This document shows, piece after piece, positions 8,256 through 15,730 of a DNA stretch of 64,000 bases. Source of the stretch: Psychrobacter vallis. Lineage in GTDB: Bacteria > Pseudomonadota > Gammaproteobacteria > Pseudomonadales > Moraxellaceae. Position 1 is the stretch's first letter. Every line of letters begins with the position of its first letter. The translations under genes and the position numbers were made by a program. Location of the stretch: contig NZ_CAJHBU010000005.1 in NCBI RefSeq assembly GCF_904846715.1, positions 1 to 64,000 of the forward strand, read 5' to 3'. The notes beneath the pieces were generated by a model, which was not told where the DNA came from, did no database searches, and worked only from the letters and a program-made list of their open reading frames with translations.

Positions 8256-8588
8256 ATGAGCCATCAAATAAGTATTACTGGACAAATCACTCCTGACCAA
8301 GTGCCGATGATTGCCGAAAATGGTTTTAAAACCATCATCAATAACCGTCCAGATGGCGAAGAACCAAATCAGCCGACCAGTGCTGAGATCGAAGCTGCTG
8401 CTAAAAAAGCAGGACTTGCTTATAAAGAAGTGTCATTTGCAGGTAGCGAGCTCAATCAAAACCATGTCGAAGAATTTGCTGATTTCTTTAACCAAGCCGA
8501 GCAGCCAATGTTAATCTTTTGCCGTACTGGCAATCGTTCGACGGGTATCTATGAAGCAGCTAAGCGCATGGATTTGTTGGACGACTAA
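8256..8588 (+). CDS. DUF442 (TIGR01244) sulfurtransferase-like protein, second copy
   Basis: A 110-residue paralogue of the gene before it. It has the same order of elements: SITGQITPDQVPMIAENGFKTIINNRPDGE, then HVEEFADFF, then the active loop CRTGNRS, which is the canonical C-x4-R rhodanese-like loop of this family. AAGGAG lies six bases before the ATG, so it is translated on its own signal, unlike the first copy. A terminator follows, ending the sulfur cluster. In Blh proteins this domain is fused to the metallo-hydrolase that is encoded separately at 4339-5211. Confidence 0.85.
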   Translation: MSHQISITGQITPDQVPMIAENGFKTIINNRPDGEEPNQPTSAEIEAAAKKAGLAYKEVSFAGSELNQNHVEEFADFFNQAEQPMLIFCRTGNRSTGIYEAAKRMDLLDD

Positions 8589-8624
8589 TAACTATCTAAA
8601 AAAGTTCTACAGTTTAAAACAAAA

Positions 8625-8656
8625 ATGCCTGTCCAGATATTGGATGGGCGTTTTTA
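8625..8656 (+). terminator. Terminator after the DUF442 pair
   Basis: An 11-bp stem (ATGCCTGTCCA with TGGATGGGCGT, three G-U pairs) with loop GATAT is followed by a run of five T residues. It insulates the sulfur cluster from the reverse transcriptase island. Confidence 0.75.
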
Positions 8657-8701
8657 TTTGTTTTCTTAGATACATTGAACTGCATTTATTTGCTAAACAA
8701 T

Positions 8702-8730
8702 TTTACAATAAATCAGAGGTATGTTAGATT
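8702..8730 (+). promoter_or_regulatory. Candidate sigma70 promoter of the RT-associated RNA
   Basis: TTTACA (8702-8707, five of six consensus bases) and TAGATT (8725-8730, four of six) are separated by 17 bp. The predicted start, six to eight bases later, falls at 8737-8738, which is exactly where the long-range complementary segment GTGAGGGAA begins. Confidence 0.5.
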
Positions 8731-8737
8731 CAAGATT

Positions 8738-9030
8738 GTGAGGGAAAAAGCAATTAATCTAAGTCTGGTCTTATATTTAGGTACCTGCAAAGGTCACCGC
8801 TAGGTAGAAAGCTGCTTAGTCAAGCAAATATCATATTGTGAGCAGTTAGCACATATATGATGTACGATTAGTGTAACAAGGTATTGAAGCATAATAGTGA
8901 CAATTTCCGTAAGCATGAAAGTAATTATTTCCAATAAAAGGGGTGTTACCTTCTATGGTAACGGTAGGACAGTTTTATCACGTTTTTATTAATCGCTCTA
9001 AGCGTAAAAATGCTAGCCCCGTTCCCTCAC
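8738..9030 (+). ncRNA. Candidate structured non-coding RNA of the reverse transcriptase system
   Basis: A 293-base region without a conserved protein frame. Its two ends are exactly complementary over nine bases (GTGAGGGAA 8738-8746 with TTCCCTCAC 9022-9030), giving a closing stem. Inside are local hairpins: TACCT/AGGTA (8782-8806), CTGCT/AGCAG (8812-8845), GTTACC-TTCTAT-GGTAAC (8945-8962) and CGCT-CTA-AGCG (8994-9004). A promoter-like sequence precedes it and the reverse transcriptase ATG comes 23 bp after it. Position, size and closed ends match the template RNAs of ncRNA-dependent defence reverse transcriptases. Structure is predicted by eye only. Confidence 0.6.
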
Positions 9031-9056
9031 TTCTAATACAAATTATAAATATATGA
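8955..9056 (+). CDS. Short ORF overlapping the reverse transcriptase start
   Basis: A 33-codon frame starting ATG GTA ACG and ending with a TGA that overlaps the reverse transcriptase ATG (ATGA at 9053-9056). AAAAGGGG lies about 12 bases before its start. The reverse transcriptase has no ribosome site of its own, so this frame could feed ribosomes to it by translational coupling. The peptide is basic at its centre (INRSKRKNAS) and resembles no family I know. It overlaps the proposed RNA structure, so it may equally be a chance frame. Confidence 0.3.
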   Translation: MVTVGQFYHVFINRSKRKNASPVPSLLIQIINI

Positions 9057-10588
9057 AAAATAAAGAAGACCTAGATAGCTGGTATAAAATTAAAAGATAT
9101 CCTCATATTGGACTACCTTCTGAAAATCGTCGACAGACCATATCATATATAAAAGATAAAAATAAAATAGCTGTCCATGGTTTCGTTCCATTCATTCATA
9201 AAGTCATATCTACGAATCGGTATAGAAAAGAGTATGATAATGATGGAAAGTTGATGAATAATGGAAAACGCACTGACAAAAGCACAAAAGATAGAGATAT
9301 CTATTATGCGAATAATCTAGACTCAAATATTTATGCCTACTACTCTCACTTACTAAACGTAAAGTATGAAGATATATTAGAAGATAGAAATCTAACCAAA
9401 GTAGTTACTGCTTACCGAAAGACCCCAAAAAAACTAGAACCTAGCCTCACTCAAAAATCTCCCAAGAAAAATAATATTTACTTCGCAGACGAAGTTTTTG
9501 AATATATTAAAAAAAACATAAGTGACGATAATGGCATTGTTGCTATAGCTTTTGATATTAAGAACTTCTTTCCTAGTTTAAACCATACCATTCTTAAAAA
9601 GAAATGGTGTGAGGTCCTTGATATAGATCACCTACCAAGAGACCATTACAACGTGTTTAAGAATATCACTAGATTTTCTTATGTCGAAGAAAAGCATCTT
9701 TTCAATTTATTCAAAGATAATATCTTAATCAGAAAAAATGATGGAAAAGTTACGGATAAGTCCATAAAGCGAATTGAGCATTTATATAATAAAAATGCTA
9801 TTGCCTATTGTAAAATGCAAGATATACACACAATTCGAAAAAAAGGACTAATAAGATCGAGTAAACGAATTGGCAGTACACTTGTAACAGATGGCATTTG
9901 TCAAGGTTCTGCTATCAGTGCCACATTAGCAAATATATATATGCTAGGCTTTGATGAAGCAATTTATGACGAAATATCAAGAATCGATGGGCTTTATCGG
10001 CGTTATTCTGACGACATGGTTGTCATCTGTTCGATAGAAAACAAACAACATATTATTCAGCTTTTCGAAAATGAAATTAAAAATATATCGCTAAAAATTC
10101 ATAAGGACAAAACTCAAGTTTTCCATTTTTCCTCCTGTAACGGTAGAATTATTTGCAAGCAAGAATTTAATGGCCGAATAACGCCAAATAGTATCAACAG
10201 AAATTTTGAGTATCTCGGTTTCAGTTTTGACGGTAAGTATGTACGCCTAAAGACAAGCTCTCTAGCCAACTATTACCGAAAAATGAAAAAAGGTGTGCGA
10301 AGAAGTGGATTTTATAGTAGTAAGATAAATAACGAGACAAGAGGTGAAATATTTAGAAAAAGACTGTATAAAAGATACTCATATATTGGTGCTAAACGCT
10401 GCATAAAATATAAACGTGTACGAGGTACTACAGATCAATGGCAACCTGACAAGTATGCCATAAACTGGGGCAACTATATAACATATGCTAAAAATGCACA
10501 TAAAATAATGGGTAGTTATAGCAAAATTGACTCGCAAATTAAAAGTCATTGGAAAAATATACATAAAGAGATTGAGAAATCTAAGTAA
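9053..10588 (+). CDS. Reverse transcriptase of the UG/DRT defence group, probably DRT2-like
   Basis: A 511-residue RNA-directed DNA polymerase. Motif A is IAFDIKNFFPSL (about residue 166, with a catalytic aspartate), the next conserved block is GICQGSAISATLANIYM (about 281), and the catalytic YSDD is at 318-321. Further on FEYLGFSFDG fits the thumb-side block. A conserved-looking N-terminal extension (1-150) and a long basic C-terminus (about 400-511) lie outside the core. It lacks the retron VTG and NAxxH signatures and has no maturase, endonuclease or CRISPR neighbour. A candidate structured RNA precedes it. Base composition is visibly more AT-rich than the flanking genes, which suggests transfer. 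DRT2 is favoured; DRT9 or an unclassified UG type is possible. Confidence 0.85.
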   Translation: MKNKEDLDSWYKIKRYPHIGLPSENRRQTISYIKDKNKIAVHGFVPFIHKVISTNRYRKEYDNDGKLMNNGKRTDKSTKDRDIYYANNLDSNIYAYYSHLLNVKYEDILEDRNLTKVVTAYRKTPKKLEPSLTQKSPKKNNIYFADEVFEYIKKNISDDNGIVAIAFDIKNFFPSLNHTILKKKWCEVLDIDHLPRDHYNVFKNITRFSYVEEKHLFNLFKDNILIRKNDGKVTDKSIKRIEHLYNKNAIAYCKMQDIHTIRKKGLIRSSKRIGSTLVTDGICQGSAISATLANIYMLGFDEAIYDEISRIDGLYRRYSDDMVVICSIENKQHIIQLFENEIKNISLKIHKDKTQVFHFSSCNGRIICKQEFNGRITPNSINRNFEYLGFSFDGKYVRLKTSSLANYYRKMKKGVRRSGFYSSKINNETRGEIFRKRLYKRYSYIGAKRCIKYKRVRGTTDQWQPDKYAINWGNYITYAKNAHKIMGSYSKIDSQIKSHWKNIHKEIEKSK

Positions 10589-10628
10589 TGAATCACATAT
10601 AAAAAAATTTCATCTATCTATTAAAACA

Positions 10629-10657
10629 GAACCACCTCATTTGAGGTGGTTTTTTTA
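10629..10657 (+). terminator. Terminator after the reverse transcriptase
   Basis: AACCACCTCA pairs with TGAGGTGGTT around a short loop, followed by seven T residues, about 40 bp after the stop codon. Confidence 0.85.
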
Positions 10658-10757
10658 ACTAACTACAAACCGACTGATGTTACTACATGACTAAGTATTT
10701 AAACGCTAATAACACTTTATCCGCCTACCTCCTAAGACTAGTATCGCTTTTATCGTA

Positions 10758-10779
10758 GCCTCCAAACAAGTTTGGAGGC
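10758..10779. promoter_or_regulatory. Perfect palindrome 40 bp before the glutathione transferase gene
   Basis: GCCTCCAAAC and GTTTGGAGGC, ten-base arms around AA. No T-run follows, so it is not a standard terminator. It could be an operator for the downstream gene or an RNA hairpin in its leader. Confidence 0.4.
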
Positions 10780-10819
10780 ATACTACAATGCTACTCTCTC
10801 AAAAATATAGGATGCGACT

Positions 10820-11566
10820 GTGCAAAAACCACTACTTCTCATCGGTAATAAAAACTACTCATCTTGGTCGCTACGGGCTTGGCTACTACTCAAGGCATTC
10901 AATATTGACTTTGATGAGCAACCGATTGAACTGTTTCATCCATCAGCAACACCCATTCTCAATGAACATGCGCCAACAGGAAAAGTACCAGTTTTGGTCT
11001 ATGGTGAAGGTGATAACAAAGTAACCGTTTGGGATACGCTGGCCATTGCGATGCATATTAATGAGTATTTAACGGATATCAATCTTTGGACAGGCATCAG
11101 CAAGTCTGACACTAACGCTCAAACTGACCATCAAAATAGAATCAATAGTGCTTATTGCCAAAGTATCGTTGCTGAGATGCATTCAGGACTCATGGGTATT
11201 CGTAATGAGATGCCGATGAATATTAGAGCAACAGCTAGGATACAACCGAGCAGTGCTTGCTTGGCTGATATTACGCGTATCGAGGCTATTTTTGCAGATT
11301 GCTTGAAAGGTCGCTCAGAAAACAGCTATTTGTTTGGGCAGTTTACAGCAGCTGATGTCTTTTTCGCCCCAGTGGTGCTGCGATTACAGACCTATGCTGA
11401 TGCGTCCAATATCACTTTGCAACCGCTTACCAAGCAGTATTGCCAAACCATGCTGAATCATCCGCACATGCAAGCATGGCAAAAATCAGCGTTACAAGAG
11501 ACGCGTATTATTGAAGAAGATGAAGCGGGTGAGATACTGTCAATCATTGGCGTGTTAGCTAATTAG
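10820..11566 (+). CDS. Glutathione S-transferase family protein
   Basis: A 248-residue GST. The N-terminal thioredoxin-like half opens with LLIGNKNYSSWSLRAWLLLKAF, where the serine-rich NYSSWS segment supplies the glutathione-contacting residue in this subgroup, and contains the cis-proline GKVPVL near residue 56. The C-terminal helical half includes YLFGQFTAADVFFAPVV. It conjugates or reduces substrates with glutathione in the cytosol; substrate unknown. The start is GTG with AGGA seven bases upstream; a nearby ATG at 10812 is out of frame. It is a single-gene unit between two terminators. Confidence 0.85.
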   Translation: MQKPLLLIGNKNYSSWSLRAWLLLKAFNIDFDEQPIELFHPSATPILNEHAPTGKVPVLVYGEGDNKVTVWDTLAIAMHINEYLTDINLWTGISKSDTNAQTDHQNRINSAYCQSIVAEMHSGLMGIRNEMPMNIRATARIQPSSACLADITRIEAIFADCLKGRSENSYLFGQFTAADVFFAPVVLRLQTYADASNITLQPLTKQYCQTMLNHPHMQAWQKSALQETRIIEEDEAGEILSIIGVLAN

Positions 11567-11569
11567 ATA

Positions 11570-11604
11570 AAAAAACCACTTTAACGTTAGTTAAAGTGGT
11601 TCAT
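11570..11604. terminator. Bidirectional terminator between GST and AGCS genes
   Basis: AACCACTTTAAC and GTTAAAGTGGTT pair around GTTA, flanked by an A-run and a T-run between two convergent genes. Confidence 0.85.
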
Positions 11605-11633
11605 TTTTTCATAAAATATAAAGCGTATGCGTA

Positions 11634-13082
11634 TTACTGTTTTTGATCTAACGCTTCTTTTACTGCCTTTTTACCCCATGCACTCAAATCAAGATCCAAC
11701 TTTTCATACTCTTGTGCATCGAATAATGGCTCTTTAACGCCTGATTTTAATTGACTTGCAAAGTCGTCAAGTAGACGCTTGGCACGCGGGAAGAGCATGA
11801 TCAAGGCCAACAAGTTGGCTAGTGCGAGTACGCCCATCAATGGATCAGCGAAGAAGAACACAGCGGTTGCCGTGGGTGCTACTGCGCCCAAGAACAAGAT
11901 CGCAATCACCACAATGCGTAACACCAAGGTTGCCGTTTTGATATTCTTCTTAACTAAGAAGTTAATCGCATTTTCACCCATGTAGTAGTTATACATGATA
12001 GAACTCAATGCAAATAACAATAGTGAGATGGTCAGAACATACTGTGACCAGTCGCCCAGCTGAGCCGTAAGCGCTTGCTGTGCCAGTACAATACCATCGA
12101 CTTCGGCACCTGGTTGATAAACACCACTCAGCAAAATCATAAATGCCGTAGCACTACAGACGACGATCGTATCAATAAACACCGATAATGACTGCGAGAT
12201 ACCTTGACTGACAGGATGTGTGGCATAAGCGGTGGCTGCAATGTTAGGCGCAGAACCCAAACCTGCTTCATTAGAGAACAGACCTCGCTTCATGCCTTGC
12301 TCAATCGCCACACCAATACCGCCGCCGACGACAGATTCAATACCGAATGCATTTTTGACAATCATCGCCATCAACGCAGGCAATTCAGTAATATTAAGCA
12401 CGATGACAATCAGCGCCATGCCAATATAGATCAATGCCATCACAGGAATGACAACGTCGGCTACTTTTGCAATACGCTGGATACCGCCAAAGACAATGAA
12501 TCCACCTGCAACAACTAGCACCGCACCTGATATCCAGCGATCAATGCCGAAACTTTCAAGCGCAGAACCTGCTACCGTATTGCCTTGGAACGCCACAAAC
12601 CCAATAGAGAAAGACAGTAGTAGCGAGACCGCATAAATGACGGCGAGCCAGCGATAATCTTTACCTAGACCGTGCAGGATATAGGTTGCAGGGCCGCCGC
12701 GAAAGTTACCATCATTGTCTCTACGCTTATAAAGCTGAGCCAAGCTACACTCAACAATACTGGTCATCATCCCAATAAGGGCTACAACCCACATCCAAAA
12801 AACCGCGCCGGGGCCACCTAAAGAGATTGCAACGGCAACACCTGCAATATTACCACCGCCAACACGCCCACCGATCGAAACGAGCAACGCCTGACGGGCA
12901 GAAATGCCGTCATCTCCTACCTCATCCGTCTTAAACACACGGAACATACGTTTAAAATATGTAAACTGAGCGAACCTGCCCACAATGGTAAATAATAAAC
13001 CAAAAATAATTAACATAGGCACGAGTGCCCAGCCCCACGTTAGATCGCCGAGTAGGGCGAAAAAAGATTCAATGTATTCCAT
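11634..13082 (-). CDS. Sodium:alanine (AGCS family) amino acid symporter
   Basis: A 482-residue inner-membrane protein with about eleven hydrophobic segments. Family signatures are VSIGGRVGGGNIAGVAVAISLGGPGAVFWMW (about residues 67-97) and, further on, GLFSNEAGLGSAPNIAATA, both typical of the alanine/glycine:cation symporter family (AlsT/DagA). It imports small neutral amino acids with sodium. The start at 13082 is preferred over the in-frame ATG at 13154 because AAGGA precedes it and homologues begin close to MEYIESFF. It is convergent with the GST gene and shares its terminator. Confidence 0.9.
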   Translation of the reverse strand: MEYIESFFALLGDLTWGWALVPMLIIFGLLFTIVGRFAQFTYFKRMFRVFKTDEVGDDGISARQALLVSIGGRVGGGNIAGVAVAISLGGPGAVFWMWVVALIGMMTSIVECSLAQLYKRRDNDGNFRGGPATYILHGLGKDYRWLAVIYAVSLLLSFSIGFVAFQGNTVAGSALESFGIDRWISGAVLVVAGGFIVFGGIQRIAKVADVVIPVMALIYIGMALIVIVLNITELPALMAMIVKNAFGIESVVGGGIGVAIEQGMKRGLFSNEAGLGSAPNIAATAYATHPVSQGISQSLSVFIDTIVVCSATAFMILLSGVYQPGAEVDGIVLAQQALTAQLGDWSQYVLTISLLLFALSSIMYNYYMGENAINFLVKKNIKTATLVLRIVVIAILFLGAVAPTATAVFFFADPLMGVLALANLLALIMLFPRAKRLLDDFASQLKSGVKEPLFDAQEYEKLDLDLSAWGKKAVKEALDQKQ

Positions 13083-13285
13083 ACCTATTTTCCTTGTATT
13101 ACATAATGCTATGATAGGTTTTTTCAAGCTCATTATCGCATCTAAGACACGCATTTGTAACGCGAATGACGACTTTGTAACTCAAATAATGACATTTTTT
13201 GAGAGAAATTGCTCTGTTCACTCATCCAAATGACTGGTTTCTAAACTTTAGGCGCTATTCTATAGAAAAATTCCTACACAAGCGC

Positions 13286-13318
13286 AAAAAAAAGCCACCT
13301 CAATTGAGGTGGCTTCTA
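13286..13318 (-). terminator. Terminator after ahpF
   Basis: AGCCACCTCAATTGAGGTGGCT is a self-complementary stem; on the minus strand it is followed by eight T residues, 20 bp after the ahpF stop. Confidence 0.85.
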
Positions 13319-13336
13319 AATCTTACGCTAAATAAC

Positions 13337-14917
13337 TTACTGCATTACTAAGTACTCAAATGCTGACAATGCCGCTTTTGAACCCTCACCCATCGCAATA
13401 TTAATTTGCTTAAATGGAACCGTGGTCACATCACCACAAGCAAAGATTCCTCTACGATCCGTACGGCAACGCTCATCAATCTCAATCTCGCCAAAGCGAT
13501 TCAGATCCACAAAGCCTTTGACAAATCCAGTATTTGGTACGAGACCAATCTGTACGAATACCCCTGCCAGCTCAATCTCTTTGGTCTCGCTCGTGTTACG
13601 GTCTTCGTAGACAATTGAGCTAACTTTACCATCGGTTGCTTTAATTTCTTTGGTCGCGGCACTGGTCACGATATCGATATTGGTCTTTTCTTTGGCTTTG
13701 TTAATCAATACCTGATCGGCTTTTAAGCCATCAGCAAACTCAAGAACCGTGATATGTTTTACGATACCAGCAAGGTCTAGCGCTGCTTCAATACCTGAAT
13801 TACCGCCACCAACGACAGCCACTTCTTTGCCTTTAAAGAACGGACCATCACAGTGCGCACAATAAGCCACACCTTTACCGACATTTTCGTCTTCACCTGG
13901 TACACCAAGTTTACGCCATTGGGCACCAGTCGCTAGAATGATACTGCGAGTGTTAAAGATCTCACCTGTATTGAGATGGATGCTATAGTTTTCGTCTTTG
14001 GTTTCACCAATCTCTTTGACACTGACATGCTCTTTGAGCGTGATGTTGTATTCGCCCAAATGTTTGACAAAGTTGGTCGATAGGTCTGTACCATTGGTGA
14101 GCGGCACAGAAATTAAGTTTTCGATGTCTTGTGTGTCTTTAACTTGACCGCCGATACGGTCAGCCACCATGGTCACTTTTAGCCCTTTACGAGCCGTATA
14201 GATAGCAGCGGCAACCCCAGCAGGACCTGCACCAATGATAGTCACGTCTTGCTGCTCTAGTTGCTCAGCATCGTCATCACTGGCCTCGTCCAACAAGTCA
14301 GGATATTGCTCTTGTAGTTTTTCGATCAACTTAGCCGTGTCAATTTTACCATTAGCAAAAGGCTTGCCATTTAAGAATACCGCTGGTACGCCTTGGATAT
14401 TGTTGGCATCGACTTGCTCTTGAAACAATGCCCCATCGATCATCTCGTTACTGATACCATCATTGAGTAGCGCAAATTGATTCAGCGCTTGCACCACATC
14501 AGGACAGCTGTGGCAAGATAGCGACACGTAAGTCTGAAATTGTAGCGGCTTATTAAAACGTTTGACAAGCTTTTGCACGCCTTCATCTAGCTTTAAAGTG
14601 TGACCACCCGCTTGCAAAATCGCCAAAATCAACGAGGTGAATTCGTGACCGCCTGGAATACCACTAAACACGATGCCCGTGTCAGTCAGAGCGCCATCGA
14701 TATGACTACGAACCGCAAAGCTGATCGGACTTGGCAAGCTGTCATCTGTCACTGTGCTATCAAAATTGATTTTATCGGTTGTACCCGCAATCTTGGTCAA
14801 AAAATCAATCAACTCGGCACGTTTACTGTGTTCACCGCTACCCAATACAAAGCTAATCGGACGGGTCATGTTTTCGCTATAGGTTTTTACCGCGTCTAAT
14901 AAATTTTGATCTATCAT
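13337..14917 (-). CDS. ahpF: Alkyl hydroperoxide reductase subunit F
   Basis: A 526-residue flavoprotein disulfide reductase. The N-terminal double-thioredoxin part holds the redox pair SCHSCP near residue 133. The FAD-binding motif is [21 protein letters not shown] near 228. The thioredoxin-reductase-like active site CAHCDGP is near 350, followed by the NAD(P)H motif [18 protein letters not shown]. The C-terminus has FACGDVT. It passes electrons from NADH to AhpC, which lies 2.1 kb away on the same strand with an SDR gene and a divergent small gene between them. A GAGGAAC ribosome site precedes the ATG. Confidence 0.95.
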   Translation of the reverse strand: MIDQNLLDAVKTYSENMTRPISFVLGSGEHSKRAELIDFLTKIAGTTDKINFDSTVTDDSLPSPISFAVRSHIDGALTDTGIVFSGIPGGHEFTSLILAILQAGGHTLKLDEGVQKLVKRFNKPLQFQTYVSLSCHSCPDVVQALNQFALLNDGISNEMIDGALFQEQVDANNIQGVPAVFLNGKPFANGKIDTAKLIEKLQEQYPDLLDEASDDDAEQLEQQDVTIIGAGPAGVAAAIYTARKGLKVTMVADRIGGQVKDTQDIENLISVPLTNGTDLSTNFVKHLGEYNITLKEHVSVKEIGETKDENYSIHLNTGEIFNTRSIILATGAQWRKLGVPGEDENVGKGVAYCAHCDGPFFKGKEVAVVGGGNSGIEAALDLAGIVKHITVLEFADGLKADQVLINKAKEKTNIDIVTSAATKEIKATDGKVSSIVYEDRNTSETKEIELAGVFVQIGLVPNTGFVKGFVDLNRFGEIEIDERCRTDRRGIFACGDVTTVPFKQINIAMGEGSKAALSAFEYLVMQ

Positions 14918-15308
14918 GTTTGTTCCTCATTATTACTGAATATGTAACGGTAACTGTCATGTCACGCGTCGAAATATGGATTATTTGATACTCATAATTT
15001 GTCTAAAATGCTATAGGCTTCTGCCTTTTGATGTCCCTATTATCATTGGTTACAAGCCTTTAGACAAGCTGAGAAACTCAAACTTTGAGTTTTATAAAAC
15101 AAATCATAAACCATGATATTTAATTAAATTTAAATATACAGGCGGATTATTGCTATAGCACCGATATTCTTTTTTCGCTACAATCAAATGAGATCGATAA
15201 CGGTTTGTATTCAGAACACTTAAGTATCACTATCACTATCACAAAAAGTCTTAACAACCATGCGCGATTGCTTATCGCAAGCTTGCGCCTCATAACAAGG
15301 ATGAGCAG
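14918..15308. promoter_or_regulatory. Divergent promoter region of ahpF and ydcH-like gene, with a 19-bp palindrome
   Basis: 390 bp without a gene. It holds AAACTCAAACTTTGAGTTT (15074-15092), a perfect 9-1-9 palindrome about 160 bp before ahpF. OxyR control of ahpF is expected because oxyR is in the window, but I see no four-part ATAG/CTAT pattern here. The rest shows no clear structure. Confidence 0.35.
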
Positions 15309-15557
15309 ATGAGAAAGACCGAAACGTTTCAAGATAACAAAGAGATCATCGCTGAGCTTAAACAAAAAGACAGCCATTTTTCGAATATATTTGATGAGCA
15401 TACTCAGCTCGACCAGCAGATCAATCATCTTGAAAAGGATGTGATACAACACGCCAGTCGTGAAGAAGAAATAGAGCAAATGAAGCGGCGAAAGCTTCAT
15501 CTTAAAGATGAGATTTATAGAGTGATTGAGAAAAACAAAACGCACTCTTTGAATTAA
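15309..15557 (+). CDS. YdcH-like (DUF465) small coiled-coil protein
   Basis: An 82-residue charged protein that should form a helical hairpin: HFSNIFDEHTQLDQQINHLE then KRRKLHLKDEIYRVIEKN. The conserved LD..I..LE and L+.RKL.LKD pattern is that of the YdcH/DUF465 family, whose function is not established. AAGG lies before the ATG. The opposite strand carries a longer open frame (15153-15560) that I treat as a shadow because this strand has the family match and a terminator behind it. Confidence 0.85.
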   Translation: MRKTETFQDNKEIIAELKQKDSHFSNIFDEHTQLDQQINHLEKDVIQHASREEEIEQMKRRKLHLKDEIYRVIEKNKTHSLN

Positions 15558-15627
15558 CAAACAATCGCTATTTTTTGACAGTTACATCGTTTGAGTGCTA
15601 CACCGTTTAAAAATTACATTATAAAGT

Positions 15628-15681
15628 AGCCGCTTATGTGGTTCGTTAAATCGTTAACTAGCACATAAACGGCTGTTTTTT
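15628..15681 (+). terminator. Terminator after the ydcH-like gene
   Basis: AGCCGCTTATGTG pairs with CACATAAACGGCT (one mismatch) around a 21-base loop, followed by a run of six T residues. Confidence 0.7.
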
Positions 15682-15730
15682 GTCTAACATTTAGAACTGT
15701 TGATTATTGGTTCTCTACATGAGCAGACAC

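Noticed and set aside
8851..8971. Other ACA pairs as template-jump sites
   Set aside because: ACA at 8851 is out of phase with 8969; ACA at 8876 is in phase, but the frame hits a TGA at 8885. Only 8900/8969 gives a stop-free unit.
8697..10588. Retron (RT plus msr-msd with complementary ends)
   Set aside because: The RT is too long, lacks VTG and NAxxH motifs and has YSDD; there is no effector gene. Complementary RNA ends alone do not make a retron.
15153..15560. 135-codon ORF on the minus strand
   Set aside because: It is antisense to the ydcH-like gene, which has the family match, ribosome site and terminator.
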